Program-made: the position numbers and the translations under genes
Notes under the pieces: generated by a model
Database searches by the model: none
What the model saw: the letters and a program-made list of their open reading frames with translations, nothing else
What the model was told of the DNA's origin: nothing
Shown here: positions 53,282 through 62,344 of the stretch, in pieces
Layout of the letters: each line of letters begins with the position of its first letter
Numbering within the stretch: the first letter of the stretch is position 1
DNA from: Halichondria panicea
Taxonomy: Eukaryota; Porifera; Demospongiae; Suberitida; Halichondriidae
Assembly: GCF_963675165.1 (NCBI RefSeq)
Contig: NC_087378.1
Span: 5,885,205-5,949,204, forward strand
Reading direction: 5' to 3'
DNA length: 64,000 bases

Positions 53282-54883
53282 GATTCTACTGATCACTAGC
53301 ACTACTCTCCACCTTGTACCAACCAGCTGCGTTGTCCAGTCCAGTAGTAGTCTACTAGTGCAGTGCAGTGCAAACCGTGTGCGTGTGGTATATCTTGAGT
53401 TCATAGGTCAAGTGATCTGACTATAACTCTTTCCTTGGCAATCTGTTGTAGAAATTACAACAATGGGTAAGGAATCGTTATGATGAATTAGATGAAGTTG
53501 TATGTGAGCTCCTCCCTGACAAACAAACTGTAGTCTAGGTAACCGCCTTATCAGTCAAGTAGGCTAAAAATCTGTGTCCTTTGATGTAAGCTTTGATGTC
53601 TCTTTGTGCATATGTAGTTATAAAAAAAAAAAAAAAAAAAAAAGAAACCTTTGACTAGCTAGGAAGAGTAGCAGCAGTAGGCAGCAGTAGTAGTAGCAGT
53701 GCAAGCAGGACTAGACTAGATTAAAAAGTTGGTGGAAAGAATAACTGACCGTTTGGACGTCACCTGGCTGCCAGACTTTCATCTGGACTCTTCCCCCTGA
53801 GTAGCTGGCCTTTCTCTAAGCCACAAAACTGAGCAAGAAGCTGAAGAAGCAGCTAGACAGAGACATGTACCTAGCCTTGAGAATTGGGAGGCGTGGCTCA
53901 ACTAGTTAGCCCAGCCCAGAGGAATTGTTACCGTGGGTACTGAACAACCGTAGAAGTAGGGCTACCCCTGGCTTTACTGAATTAACTAGCTGTGTCTGCT
54001 GTCTAGTTGGACCAGATTTAGCTAGATAATGGGGTAGAGAATAGTTGAGCGGTGCTGTGTGTAGCTTGAACTGTACTGGCTGGCAAGAATCTAGTAAGCA
54101 CCCTATGCACTGATAACTCGTCAGAATGGAGGGTATGTTCTAGGGATCTGGACAGCTGTACATCCAAAGGAGCCAGGGAGTGCCAATCATCTTCTCCCAG
54201 TCTCTGACACGCTAAACAAAAGGAGCTAGAACTGGGAGTCCCAGCTAGAATTGCTAGCCGGATCTAGACTAATAGAATGACTTGGAGGCGTGGTGAGGCC
54301 GGATCCACACTAATTGATCGACCTAAAGACGCTCCTGTTCCAGATTTCACGAATGGCAAGGAAAGGGATAACCAGCCTTGACTACATGCAGTGCCAATGC
54401 TGACCATAAGACTACTATTAACCAGTGCTGACCCATGCAAATGGGGTGGAATTTGAGGAAGGGGGCTGAGCTGTTAGTACTTGGCGCAGAGCGCCGAAAT
54501 TTTCGGTGACCGGAAGCCACACCCCTAATTAATGGCTCATTGCGCATGTGCAAAAAATAGCCACACCTTGCTTCAATTAATAATACTGCTAAAGCTAGCT
54601 AGCTAGCTTAGTTGCACTAAAGAATCAAAGTTACTAGTATAGTATAGCTAGCTCTTGGACATGCTGTTTGTCTGCCACTAATCTATACCAGTAATTCCCA
54701 GGCTGAAGACTCATCAGAGAAGGTGGGGCTCTTAGTGTAGTTTTTGCAGAGAAAGGGGGGGCTCCAGCCCCCGAAGCCCTCCCCCTCCCCCTCCCTACGC
54801 CCCTGCTAGACTAGATTCTACCACAACACCTCATTAATCAGCATGCATCGTCAGAAACTCACACCATGAGTGACATGAGTACA
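53282..54883. other. Right part of the KDZ element and gap to the next element
   Basis: Contains an A-run (about 53622-53643), CAGCAGTAG-type tandem words (53669-53705) and the C/G-rich right terminus up to 54805. A plus-strand open stretch near 53451-53539 (LQQWVRNRYDELDEV) could be an exon but has no partner. No gene supported. Confidence 0.5.
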
Positions 54884-55058
54884 TAGCTGGGCGGAGCCCG
54901 GCACCCGTTCCCAACGGGTGGCCGGGTGACACGCTTATATAGGATTTGTACTGCTGCACTGAGGAGTGCAGCCCAATCAGATTGCAGTATTGCAAGTGGT
55001 TGGTTAACACCCACTTAGCTAGGTGGGTGTGCAGCTGGGCGGAGCTGCCTTGAGCAAA

Positions 55059-56428
55059 ATGGAGAAAGTTACACAAGCTGTCACAGAAGCTGCTAACGAG
55101 CTTGGAAGTAGTCACTTCTTTTCTGAGAGGCAGAGATGTCTTGCTGTATTGCCTACTGGATTTGGAAAGAGCCTTTGCTATGCTTGTTTGCCTGCAGCAT
55201 TTGACAAAATATTGGAGAAGGAGAAAGGTTATTCTATTGTAGTAGTAGTCACTCCTCTGCTGGCCATCATTCATGATCAGGTATGTAAGACTAGATAGAA
55301 CATACATATAATTATACATACATGTGCATATGAGCTGTTTACACGTAACTAGATCATTCTAAGCTGGATGCTTTTATTCTATATATAGGTAGCCATCTAT
55401 TGTTCTAAAGGCATCTCTAGCACATATGTCTCGGGCGAGATGTCTGATGCAGCTACAATGGATGCGATCTTCCATGGAAAGTATCAGCTAGTATTCTTTA
55501 CACCTGAAATGATCATCAGCAAGAAGCATTGGAGAAGACTTCTGGGGGGAGATGTGTATGCTAATAGACTCAAGGCTTTGATAATCGATGAAGCTCATTG
55601 TGTGAAGAAATGGTATGTATTTGACTCATTGTTTTTTATTAACATGTGTACCAATAATATTATTGCAGGGGTGAGACTTTCAGGCAAATGCTGTTGAGAA
55701 TTAGAGAAGTGCGCAGCCTCATTCCAACATCAGTTCATGTGATGGCGCTAACAGCAACAGCTACCCGAAGTGACATTTCATTCATTTCTCGTATTGTTGG
55801 CCTAAGAAACCCATTTGTCATTACGAGAGTCCCAGTAATCCCAAATTTGATTTATGCTGTTGGATTGTTCAAAAGTATACCAGAGACATTCCAAAACTTG
55901 GCCCAGAAATTGGTAATCGAGAGAAACAAGTTTCCCAAAACAATCATATATGGACGTTCTTTTGGAGTGTGTGGTGACATGTACCTCTTCTTTAAGGATT
56001 ACCTTGGAGCTGCATTCACAAATCCTGATGATGCACCTGATCTTCCTGAATTTCGCCTCGTGGACATGTTTACAAGTGTCACTGATCCAGCCCATAAATC
56101 TGAAATCATTCGTTTATTTAAGGGTGATGGCAATCTTCGCATTGTTGTAGCTACTATGGCATTTGGTATGGGTGTTGATTGTCCCAACATTCGGTAAATC
56201 ATTCATGTTGGCCTGTCAGACGATATCAGTAGCTATGTACAAGAGACTGGTAGAGCAGGTCGAGATGGTAAACCATCACGTGTAACCCTTTTAAAGGCAA
56301 GAATTTACCATCAAGTTAATAATGAGATTAAAGAATATGCTTCAAACTTCAACACTTACAGTCTTTTCCGAAATATTGACAATTACAAACATGTTGATCT
56401 AGCTCGGTTTCAATTGCTTGTGCTGTGA
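55059..56428 (+). pseudogene. RecQ-like superfamily 2 helicase, broken by one stop codon
   Basis: Exons 55059-55280, 55389-55612, 55670-56428. Motif I LPTGFGKSLCY (Walker A), motif Ia VVTPLLAIIHDQ, motif II IIDEAHCV, motif III ALTATATRSDI, motif IV KTIIYGRS, motif V VVATMAFGMGVDCPNIR and motif VI YVQETGRAGRDG are all present. A TAA at 56197-56199 falls between motifs V and VI, so a full-length product is not expected here. The N-terminal part before motif I is shorter than in cellular RecQ proteins and no RQC or HRDC domain follows. It starts 175 bp inside the left TIR of the element. Confidence 0.85.
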
Positions 56429-56485
56429 TATTTGTTCTAAGTCATGTTTATGTGGACAGTGTGACCTAAGACTTAGTTACTTCTT

Positions 56486-56764
56486 TCAGCTAATTACAAA
56501 TTTTATTTTCATTATTACCTGTGCTTCAAGAAAGTTGCTATATCTACCGAAACATTTCCTGCACATTTTGGGCAATCTGTTTTTATCACTGCCATTTACA
56601 ATACTGTTAATGTCGACATCAGCACACATCTGTTCTTCCTTATTCTCCAGTAGCATTGTCCACAGGTCCAACACTTCCTTTCCAGCTGGACCATCAAGAG
56701 CTCTCCTGTTACCAGGCCTTGATAGCTCATCCCCACATCCAAAACATTGTAGCACTTGGGCCAT
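56486..56764 (-). CDS. Cys-rich N-terminal ORF of the helicase-bearing transposon
   Basis: 92-codon ORF starting about 205 bp inside the right TIR and opposed to the helicase. Two CxxC pairs (CFGCGDEL near the start; CRKCFGRY near residue 70) flank a helical stretch (EVLDLWTMLLENKEEQ). This could be the zinc-finger N-terminus of a transposase whose remainder is deleted, making the element non-autonomous. A spliced continuation is possible but not seen. Confidence 0.5.
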   Translation of the reverse strand: MAQVLQCFGCGDELSRPGNRRALDGPAGKEVLDLWTMLLENKEEQMCADVDINSIVNGSDKNRLPKMCRKCFGRYSNFLEAQVIMKIKFVIS

Positions 56765-58680
56765 TCTTGCTCTTTTAATTTAGTAGCAAAGTCATGTTGT
56801 TTTCAGTGCCAGCCAGTGTGGTGCAGTGCGGTGCATATTGCGTTTAACACCCACTTAAAATGATTATATTCATGATGCTCCAAGCAGTATTACATAATAC
56901 ACAAGTACAAATCCTATATAAACGTGTCCCCCGACCTCCCGTCAGGGACGGTCGGGCTCCGCCCAACTAATGAGTACAGTGAATTGCAGTGCACTTGCAA
57001 CAGAAAATTGCCAAACAGCAAAACCACCAGATATGAATTTCATTACCAATAATAATTCTAAGCTCAGCTTGTACTTTTGCAGAATCTCATTGAACAACTG
57101 CTTATTCCTAAAGGTGTACAGGTATGAGCAAATTGAATGTACAAGCTGGGCCCGGGGGAATTCAAAAGCCCAAAAAGGTGCTCAGTCATACACCTCCATG
57201 TGATTATATAGATATAATCTCAGGGCACTCCTATTAGTATCACTCATAGATACCTACAGAATGGCTACTTTGATATAGCATTCTTGAAAAGCCTTGAACA
57301 TAGAAATACATGAAATACATTTCAAGAATGCTTGACTGACTGCATGTACAGTGTACAAATGTCATGCATGTTAAATCGTTCTTGGGGGGGAGGGGGCATG
57401 CCTAGAGAGGTTCAATGGGTGTGTTTGCTGAAAAGTGGTTGTCATTTCAGTTGGCTCTATGCTTTCTACCTGTAATAAAGTCAAAGTACTCTTGGAAAAG
57501 TTCAGAGTAACTCCAAAAAACTGATAATTATATTCATAATAATTTATCTGATTGTGGTTTTGCTGTTTGGAAATTTTCTGTGCAAGTGCACTGCAATCCA
57601 CTGTATGCTCAGGACATGCACTCCTGTATGCTGTACATGCAATCATCTCTAACAGCACTTTATAAATTGCATGCTCATTGTGGTCAGACATTAAGGATTG
57701 TCTACTGTTGTAATACAGACTACAGCGATGTATACATGCATGTGCGCATCCCTGGGTGATATCAATATCACCAGGAGTTAGTTAGCATGATTGCTTTGTA
57801 AGATTGATGTGTGGCGAATCCCATTATGCAGTTGAGCCAGGTAGAATCCTCAGCCGTGCAATTTGATTGGTCTATAAGGTAATTGGTTCCCAAAGACATG
57901 TATGGCAGTTCATCATGTTTGTGTATTTTATTATTAACGTAACCTTAATTATTATGGTCCAATAAAGGAAACCTCCGAATAGTGGACAAAACCCCCTGCA
58001 CTCAACTTGTCCGTTATGGTATTACTAGAATATTTTGCGGGTGAAAAACCTTTGTGAATCAGCCAATTAATCAGCACAAATTTGGTCCCTTTGCTTTGCT
58101 ATTGTGTTCTGGCAAAGATCGTGTGTATTTACTAGTCAAAATTCGCATAATAATTATGTTTAAAGCTCGCAAAACATTCGGTAGTCTCATTAGGCCAGGC
58201 AAACTAGTTTCTCATCAGCCCCTCATCAATTTTAGCCTCTCCCCCAAAGTTTAGGTGTGGCCTAAATTAATGAGCCACACACACTGTATATTAGGGAGTG
58301 GTCTATAATTAATGAGTTACACCCAGCCCACATGGCAAATTATTACAGTAGAAACCGATTACTGATGATGTAATGGTTGTTTGTGTAATGAAATATTGAG
58401 ATGGCTCATCAATTTTAAAAAACCATGTGAGGAACAACTAATCTACTTTGCCTGGCCCTAGGTTAAATCAGTCGTCTAGTTCACTCAAACAGCTCATTTT
58501 TGTGTCCCAATCACTCTGCTGAGCGCTGCGCACGCAGGCATTATCATCAATTGCAAGAACACCAAACACAATACAATAACTATATGAACTAGAGCACTAA
58601 AGTGCAAACCCTCGGCTGGTGACATGATTATAAAGAAACCAGAAGACTGATATAATGCAGTGCATATCTAGTGATGTTGT

Positions 58681-58952
58681 TAGGCCACTCCAAGTGACAC
58701 TCTGGTTTCTGGTCCTGAAGTTTTTCTAATTGCATGCGGGCGGGCGGCTTTTCTCATTATGTCATTATCAATTTCACCTCATTATTTTGCAAATGAATAT
58801 CATTATCACACTATTTTGTACCACATGGACCATTCTGCGCATGCGTAGTAGAAATAATGAGATAGAAATCCAATAATGAGATAGAAATCCAAGAATAAAA
58901 TCTGATGCGGGCGGTGGACCAGAAACCAGAGTATCACTTGGAGTGGCCTTAT
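58681..58952. repeat. Fold-back with TAGGCCACTCCAAGTG ends
   Basis: TTAGGCCACTCCAAGTGACAC, CTGGTTTCTGGTC at the left pair with GACCAGAAACCAG, ACTTGGAGTGGCCTTA at the right. Confidence 0.85.
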
Positions 58953-59629
58953 CATCATCATGCATGACTTGCACAGCAACTCAGGAGCAATAAAACTAAA
59001 CAAGACTGGAGGCATGCTGAAACATTTGAGAACAGGTAGTAGTACTATAAATATATGCACTGTGGATTGCAAAGAAGCATGGAGTCTCAGAGAAGTATGG
59101 CTCCAGGTCCTGCATGGATCCCAGTCAGCTAAAGCAAGCTTTCTGCTTTAGTGACCCTGTTCCAATATTGTTCCTGGTATATACAGCTTTCTACTTTAGT
59201 GACCCTGTTCCATTGTTTCTGGACCTGGTACAGGATCACTTCAGTTATAAGTAACGCATGTGCAAGTTCTGTTCAAGCTACATTTTGCTCGCTTTTATTA
59301 GACAACGAAGCTTTAACACCGAAAGCTGCCACTATTAGAAGTACTGACTTGTTGTGTGGAGGCTACCCATGCTGTAAACGCAGTGCTAGAGCATCCAGGT
59401 AAGCAGACCCAGTCACAAGCTTCTTAGCTTTTGCTCGTTTTTATTTGACAACGAAGGTTTAACATGAAATTCTGCCACTATTAAAATTAATAACTTGTTG
59501 TATGAAGGCTATCCATGCTGTAAACGCAGTGCCATGGCATGCAGGTGAGTAGACTCACACATTACAAACAAACAAACAGACCAACGGACTACTATACCCG
59601 TGGCCGCCCACGCGCGCCTCGGGTAACGA

Positions 59630-60228
59630 CTACTATAACCCGTGGCCGCCCACGCGCCTCGGGTTAATGAAAGCACCGCGGGTGCTGATGCCTCGGTGGA
59701 GGTGCCAAAGCTACATAACATAAAACTACTAATAGCTAGCTTTTATACACACACATTGATTATAATTATCATGATGATATAATTTGCTGCATGCCAAATA
59801 TAAATCTAGTGGGTAATGATCAACCATGATTGTTGTTAAAAACGATCGATGCCAAAAGTTCAAGTAAAATGGCTGCAAGTCAGCAGAGCCTTGCAGCTCT
59901 CTACTCACTCTGCAGCTACCAATAGCTAGCGTTCTAGTGCAGAGCTAACTACTAAGTAGAGTAGTAACACTCGGTGAACAAGTTTTGCTACAGACTCTTC
60001 TGAAAAGGCTGCAATAGCATTCCAAGTAAGCAAAACTAGGCATAACTCGAGAACGAAGCATAATTTTGCAAATCCACGAATTAAAATCCAAGTAAACATG
60101 ACTAGAAGCCTATAGAAACTCTTACTTGCACTTGATTCATCCTTGAGCAGCTGTAGCAGTCTACACAGACAGACAGACACACAGACGTATACCTCGCTTG
60201 CGCATGCGCACCGAGGCATAATAAATGA
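59630..60228. repeat. ~600-bp repeat, left arm of inverted pair
   Basis: Inverted complement of 63172-63724 over most of its length: TATACCTCGCTTGCGCATGC, CAAGTAAACATGACTAGAAG, AGCTAACTACTAAGTAGAGT and GCACCGCGGGTGCTGATGCC all have inverted partners. Contains a CAGACAGACAC microsatellite. Confidence 0.9.
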
Positions 60229-60262
60229 GCATAATAATTCAGTTGTAGATCTACATGTAGAT

Positions 60263-61679
60263 CTATTTGATATTGTCAATATGGAACACAAGGCAATCGT
60301 GTTTCAAATAGTTGGGAGGTAGGCACTTCAACTCATCATATCCCAATCCATTGTTAAGAGTGTCGTTGAACCTTCGTGCACCTTGTATGATATCATCACA
60401 AGTAAACTCCACTGTATATGTCTGGTGATTTTCTTGGGCCAGTCTCTGATCCACTAGTGTGATAGCTAGCTCCCCAACGAAAGGCCACTTCAACTGCTGA
60501 TCTTGATCTCCCTTGACGATATAGATGTACACAGAAAGATGAGTACCAAAACCACCTTGCTGACCGCATGGGTGTACACCTAATACCATCTTGTAACCAC
60601 TTTTTGAGTAAAATGGTTCGAAAGTCCATTCATCTCTGTGTTGTCTGAGTTCTTTCATGCCAGTAACCACAATTTCCACTGGAAATACTCGAGAAGAGGG
60701 TTGCACAGAAGGGACAGGAGCACCAGCTTGGCACTTCAATTGAATCTCCAATTTTTTCATTCTTGACGTCAATTGGGACTGCAAACGAGGAGCACCAGCT
60801 TGGCACTTCAATTGAATCTCCAACTTTTTCATTCTTGACGTCAATTGGGATGCAAACGTTTGTTCTCCTCCCTCAAATCAACACCTTGTTGCTTTAAAAG
60901 TTTGTTCTCTTCCTTTAAGCCGTTCATACTCTCCGTGTGTTTGAGGGACATCAAAGTCATGTGATCCACGATGCTATATCTTAGATGATTGGCCATGTTT
61001 CGTCGGGTTAGCTCCACCTCACAACCAGCATACCGGAACTCGCACTGTACAGGGGTCAACAAACATTTTTGCTCCGCATGAAGCACCAGGCCTTGACGTT
61101 GGGGTTTCTCCCCACACGCATATGGACAGGGGACAGGGAACTGGGAGCAGACGGGCCAGTGGTTCTCTCTGATGTTATCAAAGGAAGAGAAGTGGCCGCA
61201 ATACTGATAAGTGTATGGCTTCTTCGGACATGTTTTAGCTTCGTGTGTAGGGATATCTTTACGAAGAATGAACTTCTTGCAGTACTGACACAACACATCG
61301 GTGAACCCACAGCCTTCTAGTCTTGTCTCATTGGATGGCATTCGATTGAGGTGCTTCTTGAGCTTGCCAACTTCGTCTATCCAGGAGCAGCCATCCCTCC
61401 TGTGAGGACAGTGGATCTTTAGGCCATTGAGGGTGCGCTGTAGCTGCTTGTTTGGGAGAACGGTTGTAAATCGTTGGTACACAGGGGACAAGGATTGTGT
61501 CTCTTTTTGATGGTAGTAATACACGGGTTGCAGAAGTTGCTACCACATTCACAGCCAATGACCGATGGGTCGGTGAGCAGTTGGAGGCAAATGGAGCATT
61601 CTAGCTGGAGCTCTTGGGGAGGCTGCTTAACAAAGGAGATCTCCAATCCGTCGTGATGACATGAACTGGTTAGACTCAT
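60263..61679 (-). pseudogene. Intronless TRAF-like RING/zinc-finger/MATH gene with two frameshifts
   Basis: N-terminal RING (CSICLQLLTDP, CECGSNFCNPCI, CPLC; residues about 29-72), TRAF-type zinc fingers (CPHRRDGCSWIDEVGKLKKH, CQYCKKFILRKDIPTHEAKTC, CPYACGEKPQRQGLVLHAEQKC), a short coiled coil (NGLKEENKLLKQQGVDLREE) and a C-terminal MATH/TRAF domain (FYSKSGYKMVLGVHPCG, HLSVYIYIVKG, WPFVGELAITLVDQ). The order is that of receptor-signalling TRAF adaptors. Reading frame changes once near 61455, just after the RING, and again near 60850; each fits loss of one base. The second break lies in the first of two 72-bp tandem units encoding RLQSQLTSRMKKLEIQ plus LKCQAGAP. Either a decayed copy or two assembly errors in a working gene. 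Confidence 0.85.
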
Positions 61680-62344
61680 CCTAGTACCTGGCTAGTAGCC
61701 AACTTATAAACATAGATACAAGGGCCAAAATTTTCTCTTGAACATTTCTGTGATAGCATATAGTCCACGTGGTGTTCGTCTGCCCTTGGCCTTGTGGGCT
61801 ACTCTCCAAAACTGGAGGCAAGAAAGATAAAGTCAAAAGGTGTTTGAGCAGCTTCAGACCTCGTATAGAGGGTATAAATTTTCGCGGTTTTTGCGGATTG
61901 AGCCTGTACCACGAAAATTTATCTGGAGACCACGAAAATAAAATCCGCGAAATTCTTTGTAGAGATCCATCCGCGAAAATTTATACCCTCGAAATATGAG
62001 GAAGTATGGGAGCTAGGGCGTGGCTAGACTATCTGGAGGAGAATTAAGATTACTAGCTTGTACTGCTATACCGGATCCCTGGGCTGGGGAAACACCAAAA
62101 AGCATGGAAACAAATAAAGTGCATGCATGGATACAGCAATCCAATTACGCCTTCACTAGCCTTGATTCCAGGCCGCTCTCAGAGAAAGCCCTCCAATAAG
62201 AGGGACTGGGCTCATTATTGTAAGAAGACGTGTATATGTGTACATGATGACTGTTATATTATAATAATAGAACAATCAAAAATGCTGACAAAAAGTGAGG
62301 TAAAGAGCGCTAGAAAAAGACTGAGATGTTGCATGTAGACTAGT
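61680..62344. other. Intergenic region with a fold-back repeat
   Basis: 61862-61999 is a related fold-back (AGAGGGTATAAATTTTCGCGG left; CCGCGAAAATTTATACCCTCG right). 62080-62115 is a fragment of the CATTTGCAATGTG element family. A short word GCCTTGATTCCAGGCCGC recurs near 12727 and 28610. No gene seen. Confidence 0.6.

Larger units (their letters stand above)
44248..54805. mobile_element. Putative 10.6-kb KDZ-family DNA transposon
   Basis: The left end CAGGGGCGTAGGCAGG (44248) and right end CCTACGCCCCTG (54794-54805, inverted) form short imperfect TIRs. Both outer flanks carry CTAGA (44243-44247; 54806-54810), a possible 5-bp target duplication. Inside are a KDZ transposase gene starting 225 bp from the left end and a convergent homeodomain/HMG-like gene. 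At least three smaller elements are nested in their introns. The TIR match beyond about 16 bp is weak and Zisupton elements are reported with 8-bp duplications, so the boundary call is tentative. Confidence 0.55.
54884..56969. mobile_element. 2.1-kb TIR transposon carrying a RecQ-like helicase (AcademH-like)
   Basis: Ends TAGCTGGGCGGAGCCCG ... CGGGCTCCGCCCAACTA extend as ~75-bp imperfect TIRs; TTATATAGGATTTGTAC is the inner identical part of both. The element is flanked by an exact 9-bp direct repeat ATGAGTACA (54875-54883 and 56970-56978). Inside are a plus-strand helicase gene and an opposed Cys-rich ORF, each starting near a TIR. Academ elements are known to include a helicase-encoding lineage and Cys-rich zinc fingers, so assignment to that superfamily is plausible but rests on recall. 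Confidence 0.85.
56979..60262. other. Gene-free repeat region
   Basis: 56982-57120 and 57475-57605 are inverted partial copies (GAATTGCAGTGCACTTGCA, CCAAACAGCAAAACCAC). 57961-58025 is a fragment of the GGTGTCCGTTATAGAGG family. 58681-58952 is a fold-back. 59125-59220 has a short direct repeat (GCTTTAGTGACCCTGTTCC). 59560-60228 is one arm of a large inverted repeat. No exon-like sequence recognised. Confidence 0.6.

Noticed and set aside
53451-53539. Plus-strand open stretch LQQWVRNRYDELDEV
   Set aside because: Has a plausible acceptor but no upstream or downstream exon in phase; left unassigned.
44248-54805. Firm assignment of the 10.6-kb element's ends
   Set aside because: TIR similarity is short and the 5-bp flank match could be chance, so it is kept only as a putative boundary.
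57371-57691. 106-codon minus-strand ORF
   Set aside because: Overlaps an inverted repeat shared with 56982-57120 and has no domain or exon signals.
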